A stretch of 64,000 nucleotides of DNA, from assembly GCA_964035545.1 (NCBI GenBank), contig OZ037767.1:4711680-4775679 (forward strand). The letters are read 5' to 3'. The DNA comes from Bugula neritina (lineage: Eukaryota > Bryozoa > Gymnolaemata > Cheilostomatida > Bugulidae). This document shows, piece after piece, positions 27,193 to 39,108 of the stretch. Both the position numbers and the translations under genes were made by a program. How positions within the stretch are numbered: the first letter of the stretch is position 1; each line of letters begins with the position of its first letter. A model generated the notes under the pieces. It was not told where the DNA came from and did not search any database. It saw nothing but the letters and a program-made list of their open reading frames with translations.

Positions 27193-30100
27193 TTAGGCTT
27201 CTTCGAAGTCTAAATTACTTGACTTTTTCTGTTTCATTCTTCTATTTTGAAACCAAGTTTTTACCTGAAGGAATATTGATTGGTTTAACAAGTTAGCTTC
27301 TAATGTACTCATCACATATTATATCAAAAATATATTATCAATGTCAAAATATTATTTGGCTAGTGTAGGTCAGTCGAAGTTGGCAGCCTGTTCATTGGTT
27401 GACTAGCTCAAGAAATAGTCAATAAATTATATTAATCTACATTTTTTGCATATTTGATCTAATAATAATCACTGAGATCATTTAACTGAAAGTTTTTTCC
27501 TCAATGTGGTAAACTATCCAATTATAAATGCACTTTTAGTAAATGAATTTCATTGCGTGTCAGGTTTTTATGTCAAAAGCTTTAGGCTGTTGGTGAAATC
27601 TTACTTGAGTGTCCGACAGTGTGAGCTGATTAGCAAGTTCTATTCTTTCTGGTGTTGATAGGTATCTCTGTGTTTTAAATTTCTTCTCCAGTCCTTCTAG
27701 TTGCTTGTCACTAAACACTGTTCTTGCTTTCCGTCTTCGTGAGTATTTCAGAGATTGTGCCATGTTGCTTAGGGTTAGCTGGGCAATTGGATCTGAGAGA
27801 GGGTCCAGCATTCTATGGTTTTGGTTTCTGAATTCAGCAGCTAACAAAATACAGTGTACATAAAGAACTTACTGCATTTTTTTTATTTTCAAGTCAGTTT
27901 GAAAAACAGGCTGTTTTAGAAAAGCTGGCTAGCATAAATATACTTGAAAATACCTTAGAAAACAAAGTTGTATGTATGAAGTAATATTGCAAAAACTATT
28001 TACAGCATTACTATTTAAATATCTATGTTTACCAACTTATTTTTATGGTGTAAAAAATTATGGCTTAAGCAATACTTGATATTCTCAAAAATTTACCAAG
28101 AGCATTTAGGTTCGCTGAGGTGTGTGGAACCAGGCAAACAGCTGAACAGTGAAACAATTTTTTAAAACAATTTATAGATTTTAAATATATGTTGAGGAGT
28201 TGGTAAAATCAGTTTTTTAAAACATAATAAACTAATATTTCATGAACAACTGTTCAACTCTAAAGCTGGTACCAGTTATTATTTTTGAGGCTGTTTATAG
28301 AATATTTAAATTTATAAAATGCTTACAGTAAACATTTTTATTTAGATCCTTGCAGTGTCTATGCATTGTAATTTCAACAATTTTCTTTAAAATTTAAGTT
28401 AAAAAGCTGCTGCAGATATCTATATTCATAAAATCTTATTGCACAAGGATTTAACTCGTTTGACTGTGTTCAAATTTACAATCAAAACATTTCCTCTGAT
28501 GCCAGCAATCATATTAAGTTCTACCATTATTAGTAGTTAGCAAAAAGTTTTTTAAATGTTTTATTGTTTTGTTCCACTATAAATATAGGCTGTTCATAGA
28601 TTTGACCAAAACACCATCAGCAATAGCAAACTGATTCATGTTATCGCTTTTAACAGGTCTTTTGTTTTGGTTGTTTTCAGTCATTTTAGTGGACGTTAGA
28701 TACTATTAGTTTACTATTTTTTAAAAATGCAAAGTTATAGCGCGCCAGCTATGTTGTTTTTACCTTGCTTCAGAAGTATCTGTTGCCACACTCCAGCACT
28801 TGGTCTTATATCAAACCCCAGATGTCCAAAAAAGTGACCATTGTTTTCTATATGTGATCGCTGCTACACAAAACACAAGCTGTTAGGATAAGCTCTACTG
28901 CAATACTTTTTTAAATATCCAAAGCAGGTTAGATAATATTGAAATATTATTTTTTTTTTCAAATGCAATTGACACCAATTCCGTTCTGTATACTTTTTCG
29001 CTAGTTACCAATAAGTTTGCCTAAATAGGTTGTAAACTGTATACATATTAATATATTTTTTATAAACGTACTGCAAGAGTTGCCAAATAGTGTTAATCAA
29101 TTCCATGATGAAAACTGAAATTTGTTGTATTAATAGGGTCATTTTACTCAATTCAGTACACACTGGATATTTTCAGTTTTTAACTATTTTTCACAATTTA
29201 ACTGTTAATGGACATGACATGGTTTTTTTTGGCCAAAACTAATAAAACACCAATAAATACACCTAAATAATCAAAGTTCTTTTTAATTTTGCTTCATTTC
29301 TCATGTTTTTTCCTAATTACTCGGCTACTTTTGGTTACGGACAGTTACGAAAAAACCGTAACGGTCCAACTCCTAATAAGCTAAATATATAAGAAAAAAC
29401 ATGGGAAATCATGCAAAATTAAGAAGAGCCTTAATTGTTTCGGTGTATTTATTGGTGCTTTACTAGTTTTAGGCAAAAAGCCATGTTCATTACCAGCTAA
29501 ATTGTGAAAAATAGCTAAAAACTGAAGATATCCAGTGCGTACTAAATTAAGTAAAATGACCCATTAAATAATTAAATTATTAACTCACTGAACAAAGCTG
29601 TGGTTGACTGAAATGTTGGGTGCAATGATATGGAGGGGTCGAGGAACTTTGTGATTGTAAAGTATTTGTTAGACCCAATAAGTTTCTGGAAGAAGGAAAT
29701 CCTGCAGCTTGTGCTGTCAATGCTGCCGTCCACTGTCTGAATGTCTCGTTTATTATTTTGCTGCTGCTTGTTGACTTTGGTGTGTGGCTGTCTTCTGCCT
29801 TGTTTAAGATTGTTTCCTCAGAGAATAGGGAGTTGCTCTGAAAATGATTAAAGATTTAAAATCTGTATACTTGAAATTCTGAAGCTATTTTCTGATATAC
29901 TGAAATCTACTATTGTGTGTAGACTTATGAATACACTACTATACAATTATATGTGGAATCACATTGCTGCACAACTAAATATTGGTAGAATGCAGAAGTA
30001 ATAGTCATTTTAATTTTCTAAAAAGTTCATCAGTTGGAATATCTAATTTTCGTCGGTCCAAGTTTTTAAGTATTTTCCATAAAAAAAGTTCTGGCTCAAT

Positions 30101-30303
30101 TCATACTTTTACTAAACCATCTTTATGATAAAATTTAAACTTCAACTTTTAACTAGTTATTAGTACATTTAGAATTAATGTTTCAATAAATGTAATTTGT
30201 ATCATCAGCATAAAATCAAATGAAGTTGCTTAGTCCTTACCTTTTGGTTCTTGTGTATTAAATTTTCAATAGAAAATTGATTCAGCTTGGAAGGTGAGCT
30301 CAT
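27193..30303 (-). CDS. bsx: Brain-specific homeobox (Bsx/bsh) transcription factor, complete
   Basis: This is an ANTP-class homeodomain DNA-binding protein, known in animals for brain and hypothalamic neuron specification. It has five exons with matching phases: 30241-30303, 29589-29837, 28764-28863, 27605-27840, 27193-27264 (720 nt, 239 aa). It starts MSSPSKLNQFSIENLI, where FSIENLI resembles the Eh1 Groucho-binding motif usual at this position. The homeodomain begins RRRKARTVFSDKQLEGLEKK and ends in helix 3 VKTWFQNRRMKQKK. RRRKARTVFS with QRYLSTPERIELA is diagnostic of Bsx rather than Barx or BarH. An intron splits the homeodomain just before VKTWFQ. The protein ends NLDFEEA shortly after the homeodomain. 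The middle is Ser/Thr/Gln-rich and low complexity. Intron 2 carries a foldback element. No UTRs were defined. Confidence 0.96.
29136..29562. mobile_element. Foldback/MITE-like element with long inverted arms in bsx intron 2
   Basis: The ends are GGGTCATTTTACTCAATTCA on the left and the near-perfect reverse complement (ending AAGTAAAATGACCC) on the right. The arms stay similar inward for about 180 bases each, sharing ACCAATAAATACACC, TTAATTTTGC and CATGTTTTTTC. Almost the whole 427 bp can fold into one hairpin. No coding capacity is seen. A clear target duplication was not found (flanks are ATTAATA and ATTAAAT). The right end is about 26 bases from the donor of exon 29589-29837. Confidence 0.85.
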
Positions 30304-30413
30304 TTTAGTTTTTGCTGCCTCTCCTACAGCTCTCCAAGTAATAAATAAATATATTTAGATCTTTATTACTTATAAATTAAATTTAATCCGCTGATATTGG
30401 CACTTGAGAAGAG

Positions 30414-30660
30414 TCACAGTGTCTGTGATACTCTATTGACTTGCCTGTATGCTTTCTGATCTGCGTCTCCACAAACCAACTGGTCATTACTGATTGAGTT
30501 ACGTCTGCCAATCACTCTCTTATAATATCCTAGCAAAGTACACATTCCTCCATACATTTCAATTACCTCATCAAACAGGGTGGTGTCATGCCTCTCCACA
30601 GTAGCTCCTCAGTCCAACAACCTGTCCATACCTGCCATGTTATCTCTGTTATTTATTAAG
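30414..30660 (-). other. Unexplained coding-like patch upstream of bsx
   Basis: A 61-codon minus-strand frame (from MERHDTTLFDEVIEMYGG) has more even base use than the surrounding AT-rich DNA and runs into an AG|GCAAGT-like junction at its 3' side. The frame is closed upstream by a stop just before GATVERHD. I do not recognise the product. It may be a 5' non-coding exon or promoter part of bsx, a fragment of a dead gene, or chance. Confidence 0.3.
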
Positions 30661-33600
30661 GTTACTATTGAAGACTGTTGGCATTAAGGCTAGTGCTAAG
30701 CTTTTCACAGTTGAACTGTGAATAAGCAGATTTTATTATTTAATAGCCAAATAATATTGGCTATTTAGCACCAATATAATATATTTAGTAATAGCAATGC
30801 ATCTCTACTAGGTAATTATTAGCTATTTTGACAAAAATGGTATGTTTTAAAGAAACAGAAATAAATGCTATATAATTATAGTAAAATGTATCTTCTTCTA
30901 ATTGAAATTCTTTTCAATCTATAATTTTACCTACTTTACATTTTGTTTGTACAATACTTTTTCTGTCTTTACTAGGATTTTTTCATTTAGTTGTTGAGGT
31001 TATTGGCAAGTCTGGTTTGCACAAAGACAAGCACCTTCCTCATGATCTTAAAGTAAATAAGTGATCATGTGATTAAATGAAGTATAATAGTGTTGATACA
31101 ACATGTGGCAGATATGTTTGTTTGGAATTTTGCTTTTTCTTTCATCTTTTCGACAGAATAATTGAAAATTTCAAAGTGTGAGTATTTAGTCATTTGGGCT
31201 GCTTGATGCAAAGAATAAATGCACACAAAATTTGGCATTTTATGTGTATGGCAACAGCCAAACACTTGGTATTTGTAAACTGAGTGAAAGCTATATTTTC
31301 TTGAGTTAGGCACTCAACTATTGTAATGCAGATTAGTGCAGGCTAAATGCTCTACATATAATAATCTCAAAACTTTTTTTGGTCTGACCTTTGCTACTTC
31401 TAGATTTTCTGTTTTAATTTTATAGGTTAAAGAAAAGATTTAGCCCTTTTTTTAAATACATAGAGATATAATATCTAAATAATATGACCATCAATGTTGA
31501 GCAGTAATTATTGTATCAACCAATGCAGTTATCTAGTGACCTAAGGCAAATGCTTGAAAAGATTTTTCAAACAATGACAGGCTCATCTTATACTTACTTT
31601 ATCTAAATAATGGTATAAATCGACGTTTGTTATTCTGTGTTGTTTAAATGTCTTCAAGATATATTCAGTTAAAATTATTTTATCATTATCTGATAAAATG
31701 TTGAATTATTTTTATCACTGTTTTTTTTCTGAGACTGTTCCTGTTCAATCTGATTAAAATTTCATTGATTTATTTTGTAAAACTATTTGGGTTATGATTT
31801 TTAATATAGTTTTGATCAAGTTTTACGTTAATGCATTTTGATATATCGGAATTTTCTTCATATAAAACTCTAAACAAATTTTTCGAGTTAAATGGTGCTA
31901 GCATGTGAATTTACCTGCTAGTTTGCCATGCTGCACTATTTTACCAAAACATTGACTGCAGTTCGAACTTGAAATTTAAGTTAGTTATAATTTTAAATCT
32001 GGTTTTAGTGATAACAAAAACAAAGTATTCCCCATATATTACTGTAATGTTTGTAATAATTTTAGAAAATTTCTTATGTTTGTAGAGAAAAATTTTGTTT
32101 ATCATTAAGACCTATAAGATGGGCAGATAAAATTATCCCTATTAATAGTGCATTGGTTAGGAAAACTAGTTACTTTAGACTGTAAAACATTTATTTGTTG
32201 TCTATTTAATTTTATTTTATGTTATTGGAATATTGCCAAGTCTTCAGTGAATGTATTCACTTATGTTATAGGGTACAATTGCAATACAGTTGGACACAAA
32301 TAACTTATTTTGAGTACAATCTCTTTGAGAATTGATACAGAGCATGCCACATAAGCTGTCAATATTCACACAAACTTGATAATAATTTATACCAATTGCC
32401 ATCTAAATGCTGTGCATAATAATCAAGTAGTTAATTAAACCAGTGCCATCTGTGATTTAGCAATGCAGTTGGAGGATAAAGGTGTTTAAATTCTACTAAT
32501 TTTTGTATTATTTATAAATTAATTACTGTTTGCAGCAATGCAACAAACAATAGTTGTATAGCAGTGTGTTGTTAATAACCTTATTAGAAACATTAGGTAA
32601 TATAGTTAAAACAAACGAATATCGTGATAATTCACTTCATGTAATGTAATGCTCTGAAACTTCGTGCTAAACTTGTGAAATTAGAAATACATGAAAAGGT
32701 AATTATTTCTCAGTTCGTTAAAATAGTATGCTTATTTTTCTAAAATGTCCAAGTCATGTGTGAAATTCACTGACACATATGTTTAGTTATTAAAGATAAA
32801 TTTTATTGTGGAAGCATACCCACCAATATGAACTAATATTAAAATTTTTTTTGTAATAACAGAATAATTAGTTATTTTAGACTTTAAAGTAATTAAATAA
32901 GTCAAATTGAATTAGTATCTTTTAGTAAATTTTTTTATTGTTCAAAATTTTTATACCAACATTTGAATTTGAGTTATAGCCAAAGTGTGAGATATTGAAT
33001 TGTTGATATTTTACTATAATTCCAGTAAACTCCATGATGGTTATTTTCCCAAATTTGCTAGAATGTTCAGAAAATGGTTTGTCTAGTCAAAAAATTTTCA
33101 TCAAATATTATACAAAAATTTTTAATTACACTATTCAGTTTAGTAGTGGGATATTGTTTTTTTGCGTATCACTCGTTAGGATTAAGCTCTCATTCTATTT
33201 ATAGTATATATTCTAAATAATATTTCACAAAGTTAACAAACTTGTTAATGCCTTTTAAATTTTTATCCTGCTCAGTGTATTTTGTCGCTGTTACAAGTGC
33301 AATGTCTACAAGTTGATTTAATTAAATCCAGAGTTCGGCATTCATCAAACAACTTCCAGCTAAATATGCTCAAACTCATCAAAACTGTAGCCAGTACCAT
33401 GTAGCCTTTCATGAGTGAAATGTCAATTGAAGGCTCAGTAGTTTCGGTAATTACGTTTGTAAATATTGATACTCGAGCAGACGACTCTGAAGTGAGCCTC
33501 TTGTCTCGGTGCGAGCCATCTGAGCCTCATCCTAGGCAGTGGGTGTGATTACACGCTACTCAAATTGAGCATACTTGACTTGACCAAGCACCATTCAAAG

Positions 33601-34520
33601 GCATTAACACCAGCTAACTGCTCCCTATATATCATATTATTTGATGCGATTAGGTACCTCATAAGTTTTGACACGACTTCGAAAGAATGACAATGATATT
33701 TGCTAAACAGTTTTTGATGGAACAATAGAATATTAAGTTAATACAGTCGACTCCTGGAGTTTGTTGGCTGATCATCTATAATCGCTGTAAATGGTCTGCA
33801 ATTGGTTTTATGAGATAATACAGAATGCAAAACTATTTTAGTTCATTTATAATATTTTATTTTTTGTCCAAGCAACCAATTTTGTTGAAAATTTTGTGAG
33901 ATTGAAACTGCAAAACATCTACAGTTGTGATAAATGTGCTGTGCGATGTTAACTGTATCTATCAAAGTTGCTTTGAAGATGTTTCTAAACAAACAGAGAA
34001 ATAAACTAAGGAGTGTAATCCTATTTCTAGTCGCTAACTCATGAATTGTCTTTAAGTGGAATATCGAGGTTTTATACAAAAATATAATAGAATTAATATT
34101 CTGACATCTTAAATGGCTTCGATTGTGTAATGAAACCTCTGTAGCCGCCATCTTTTTTGTGATAATATGCACTAAAAAAATGTCCATATCCGATATCAAA
34201 GACAAATGTTGCCAGTCGAAATTGTGAGCAGTTTACGTTGCATTACATTATTCTGTCGGCTCATCTTTAAATCTTTATGCATTTATTTCTAGTTGGTTAT
34301 TTTTATTCTATATTGTTTTATTCTTTGGAATGTTTTAAGTTGTCTCAACTGCAAATCTGCTCAGTACAAATGATATGGTTAAAACAGATCCTTAATGAAG
34401 TTTATATTCAAAACCTGTGATGCATAGTGACCTGTCTAATGTAAAATATAACGGTATTTTTGTGACAAAGATTTAATTTCTAAAGTAATATTTTTGCTGC
34501 TGTGGATTTTAGCAGAACTA
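30661..34520. other. Intergenic region between bsx and the C7orf50-like gene
   Basis: Mostly AT-rich with no supported gene. A less AT-rich patch at about 33480-33560 lies in a short plus-strand frame (ATG at 33420, 42 codons) without recognisable homology. At about 34144-34154 the sequence GCCGCCATCTT (reverse AAGATGGCGGC) is a strong YY1-type core promoter motif, about 370 bases upstream of the next plus-strand start codon. A divergent 120-codon minus-strand frame overlaps this motif but is not otherwise supported. Confidence 0.5.
34144..34154. promoter_or_regulatory. YY1-like core promoter element
   Basis: GCCGCCATCTT, the reverse of AAGATGGCGGC, matches the YY1 motif found just downstream of start sites of many housekeeping genes. 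It is the best promoter candidate for the plus-strand gene starting at 34521; assignment is inference. Confidence 0.4.
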
Positions 34521-37500
34521 ATGGCATTACTGAATTGGGATTTGAGTGATGAGGACGAAACAGTGTCAACACGCAAGGAAAAGCATAAAAAGACAGCCAA
34601 AAGCAAAAAGAAAAGTCGAGAAAAAGATGCTGACAATGGTAATAGTGTTTTGGTAAATGTGTTATTCAACTGGGTTTGTGTGTACTGATGTGTACAGAAA
34701 CAGCTGAAATTTCAATACAATTAATAGGAAATATAAATTGCTTTTAACTCAAATTTCTAAAAATAGATTATATTTTCATAGTTTGTTAGTATATTTATTA
34801 ATTATTAGTGCTAACTTTTGCTGAACTAAACTTTAATTTACCTCAGCTTAAGTTTAATATTAATTATTGAACATGGTATTTGAGTAATATTGTAATCTAC
34901 TCAAGTTTTTACTGCTGTTTCTAAGAATAGATTAAATTATTTCTCCATGAAATGTGTTGCTTTATGGCTTATGCTGTAAATTTATATATATTTACACAAT
35001 AGATACAAATTATTTCCTCAAGTTTTATTTCATTTAAATTCTAGCTCAAACAGTGAAAGCTTAAGTGTAGGAAATTTATGCATCCGCATGATACAGCATA
35101 AAACGTTTTTATGGTAGTGATGTGAAATTATGTAAAAAATGCATTTATTTTGTTCAGGGTTTTCTTCTCTTCTATCTTTAATTACTCTATATAATAGTTC
35201 AAAGAAACTTTTAGTTTTTTATTAATCTGAGAGCACCAAAATATACTGAATTAATTGACACTCTATAAAACAAAACACAGCCCTATGGACTAAACACTAA
35301 AAATCACTGCCATTTGTTGGACAGTTTAGTTTAACTTTCAGTTGTAGGTGGAGAGGGCGTTGTAAGCACAGTTATGAAGGAAAACCGTTCTTCGACAGAG
35401 GCTGTTGGTGTCCCAGGAAGTTCGGGAGATGTGCCGGAGAATGCTGATACCGACACCAAGGCGAAAAAGAAGCGTAAAGCTAAGAAGACAACTACAGAAG
35501 AGGTAGAAACAGGTGCTGTTTTTACTTTCAGTATTCTTGAACATGTATCCTTCCATGAGATAAAGTTGAGTCGAATATTTGAAATAAGCAAATTAAAATA
35601 AAAGTAATCTGTTCTTAGTTTTACATTTGCCTCGTGATTATCTCTGACTATCAAAGTTATTAAAATGAGCTGTAATAATGATGGTGGCAGTAACTTGGTT
35701 ATTATATTAATCAATTTGAATTTAATGCAGAAAATTTTCCAGTGAATAATTAACTTATAATTTTGCTATTGGTTTTTAATGATAGGATTACAAATATTAT
35801 GTTGAATAAAATGTTTCACTATGTTTCAGAGTTAGCTTGAATTCTTAAAATAATGTTATTCTTCACTGCATGAATACTAGGCTCTGAGTCTATGGCTGTT
35901 CATTGGTGTTTCAGAGAAGAAAATGAAGAAAAGTAAGTTCACCATATCGGATGGTTTGAGTCACAAGTCGGTAGTATCAGAGCAGCAGGATGATGGAGGG
36001 CAGCAGGACTCTGTACAGGCAGATGATGAAACATCAAAGCAGGTTACTGTAGTGTCTACATATAACGTCTAAGTATACACTTTATTTCCTGTTCCTTCTT
36101 TGTTTCCTGTTGTTGAGCATTCGACACTCAGTTTCACTTTATCTGGTGTCACCCTAACTCTCTACTTAGCACTTTACTAGGCTTCAGGGTATAGCATGTG
36201 GATCATATGATTGCATATGACTGGGTCACAGCTACCCAAGTTTTGACATTTTCTGCTTCCACCAGTCTCCTCTGTTGATCTCTGGACACAACATGACTTG
36301 ACTGAAGGAACATCTTTACCTTTGATCAGGAATAAGATGTATGTAGGCAACTCATTTTATTCCTGATTAAAGACAATGTAGAGAGCAGCCTAGCAAACAC
36401 GAATTCATGGGTTGGAACCCCAGTAAAAGCCAATGGTGATGTTAAGAAGAGAATCCAGTCATAATTGCTCCTGTGTCACATCTGTCTAAGTCCTTGGCCC
36501 GATTAATAAAAGCTCCTTTCTATCAGGTTTCTCTCACAGCGATGGTGACTATAAACTTGTGTGAGTTTTTTATAGCCAATGTTAATTCTATATTCACTGT
36601 AGAAGAAGATGTCAGCTAGCAAACGCAAGTTTCTCAAGTACAAAGAAAGAAAGAAGAAAGAGAAAATTAATCATCTCAAATCTACAATGCCCAAAGAAGC
36701 CTTAGAGGAATACCTAAAGCCTTCGGCGCCTGATCTGTCGGCCCAGCAAGCTGCTCTCAATTACCTAAGGCTATGGAAGTCTGCCAGAACAGAGTGGAAG
36801 TTTAGTAAGGTCCGTGTCCTTTTCATTTCTATATATACATGTTCAAGAGTATGCAACTCCTCAAAATATGTATACTTTTCCTACTCAGTACTTTCTACTT
36901 GTTATAATGCATCATAATATATTATTATAATTTTACACCTTGGTATAATATTTTAACGCATCATTCTATGTGCATCATAGTATATTATTATTACAACATG
37001 GTACCTATATTCTGTAATGCATTTATATTATATACTGCATCGTGGTATATTATTTTATTCTAATATGTCATAGCATAATATATTATAGTATATTAGATAA
37101 TCCATCATGGTATATTAATATATTATATAATGCATCTTAGCATGTTCTTAGATCACACCATTATATTACAACATAGTAGGCCTATATTGTAAGCTTCATC
37201 ATAGCATGTTACTATAGCATACACCATAGCTGTATACTAGTGACTAAGCTCACACATTCATGTTACTCTGTAGGTAAGACAGACCTGTCTCCTTCAACAT
37301 ATGTATAACAGTTCATATATACAAGATGCAGATTTCTCTACTCTTCTTTCATATTTGGAGGATTTAAAAGGTAGCTCATACATTTTCAGCTTTGCTCTTA
37401 AGAATATACACAGCATTTACTTACTTTCAAGTGTGATACTTACTCTTTAGGTTATACACAGCATAGACTTACTTTTAAGTGTGAGGAATAGTAATTTTTG

Positions 37501-37919
37501 CTTGTAAAATCCTTGTCTCGCATGCAATGATTGAAAAGCTAATTGTCATTTTGTGCCAATGTCGGCATTCTGAGGATTGCCTGTTCTTTACTCCCATAAG
37601 TATTATATAATCAGAGCTTTATGAGCATTTGAGAGAAATTTACTGTGAAAAATATAGCTTACTCAACATTAATATAGCTAAATGTATTTTATTAGCTTAG
37701 CATTGCTTCTACCAACAAGTTTGTTTTGTTTTCTCAATTTTTTTATTGTATGTACTAAATTACATAACAACATTTAATGTTTTCTTGCCAGGATTGTCTA
37801 AAGACAAGACCCTGAAAGAAGCAACAGAAGTTTTAGAAAAGAATAAAGATTTGACAGATGAAGAGAGTAAAATGAAAGCAAGTAGAGCAACACAAGTATT
37901 GCAGATACTAGATGAATGA
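34521..37919 (+). CDS. C7orf50: C7orf50-like WKF-domain protein, complete
   Basis: Six exons with consistent phases: 34521-34638, 35342-35512, 35915-36042, 36603-36809, 37274-37370, 37792-37919 (849 nt, 282 aa). The N-terminal half is Lys/Glu-rich and low complexity (KEKHKKTAKSKKKSREK), typical of nucleolar proteins. The C-terminal part is the conserved WKF domain: ALNYLRLWKSARTEWKFSKV, then RQTCLLQHMYNS after the exon 4/5 junction, then DADFSTLLSYLEDLKG. It ends ATQVLQILDE. It is longer than human C7orf50 (194 aa) because of the basic N-terminal region. Molecular role is poorly known; nucleolar/RNA-associated in human. The start is the first ATG of the exon, giving MALLNWDLSDEDE. Confidence 0.93.
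36905..37260. repeat. Degenerate AT-rich repeat in intron 4 of the C7orf50-like gene
   Basis: Many variants of GCATCATAGTATATTATTAT follow one another through most of the intron between exons 36603-36809 and 37274-37370. The periodicity is irregular. Like the dynein minisatellites, it lies close to a donor. Confidence 0.65.
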
Positions 37920-38029
37920 AAAGCTTATTCTTATAAAACATGACAGTATTTTATAATGTGTCAACAATATTACCCTGTAGTAGTACCAAGCTTGATCTGT
38001 AATTCAGCAAACTGTTTTATACCAAACTA

Positions 38030-38035
38030 AATAAA
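38030..38035 (+). terminator. Poly(A) signal of the C7orf50-like gene
   Basis: AATAAA lies 111 bases after the TGA stop at 37917-37919 and is the first canonical signal downstream. Confidence 0.6.
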
Positions 38036-39108
38036 TAGAATTTTTAAAGTATACAGTAAGTTGTATATAAAAGTATTGACAGATGATATATAGGAGTTGT
38101 CTTCCTTATTGTTTATATGTTGAATGCCATTAGAGATCTAGTTATGCAGCAGGAAAATGAAAATAATTTTTATCATCATGTGCATTTAATTGTATAGTTC
38201 TGTCACGAAGGGTCAGAATCTATTCACCATTTTCAACTATGAAATTATCTTTAAAACTAATTTTCTTTAGTCAGTATTCTAATATTGATAGAAAAAATAT
38301 GATTAATAGTTTCGCGGGAGTTATTTTCCTTCATGCGATTTTGTTACAATAAAAAGATAAGTCTCTATGATATTGTAGGACATTGTATATGCATTGCTTT
38401 ATACTACCGAGTATTTGTACAGCTCAAGTAATTCTTAAATTCTAACTACCCTGTCACAGCTTTATAGTGTGGTCATAGAAATGATAAAAAAGTCCAAGTG
38501 TTGCCTATTTTTTGATGTCGAAAAGGTGTTCTGATGCACAGACTGTGTGACTGATGAATAAAACACAATTTATATTCTCTCTTGTCACATATAAAAGAAC
38601 TAAATAATATAACTAAGACTGTAACCTATGATACTTTCTGTTATCAAAGCTATAAGGAAAACTATACCATATACAAAATGTCAGTGGTAAGTAGTAGATT
38701 GACAGTTTTACTGGACACATGTTAGTTCCAATTTCTGCCTGCCAATATATCTTTACACTTGGTGATTGGTATTTTGTAGCTATATTTGTGAATCATACAC
38801 TACATATTTGACCCTTTGACATCCTGCACCACATAATCTGCAACTTTTGTTAAATTGTTTTGGCATCTGAACAACTATTTATCAAATTATCTATTGATAA
38901 ACCAACATACATATTCATACATTTCAAACCTCACCATTTTATAGATATGTGTTTGTTATGGCATCATTATGAGACCACCAGCCACCCTATGTGATTATCA
39001 TGTATGATAATCACATGATTTTTACTATGATTTTTGTGTTAGCCAACACATTTAGCATGTAATTGCCACACAAGTAACTTGTGTGTAATGACATATAGTA
39101 TCACCATG
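38036..39108. other. Convergent intergenic region
   Basis: This lies between the 3' ends of the plus-strand C7orf50-like gene and the minus-strand WSC gene. No gene is seen. It contains a perfect 13-bp inverted repeat with a 2-base spacer at 38989-39016 (ATGTGATTATCAT arms). Confidence 0.6.
38989..39016. repeat. Perfect 13-bp palindrome with 2-bp spacer
   Basis: ATGTGATTATCAT, then GT, then ATGATAATCACAT. It sits between the 3' ends of two convergent genes, about 100 bases beyond the stop of the WSC gene. Possibly a transcript-end hairpin or a transposon relic. Confidence 0.6.

Noticed and set aside
31065-31313. 82-codon minus-strand frame in the bsx-C7orf50 spacer
   Set aside because: No domain, no splice partners, composition like AT-rich noncoding DNA.
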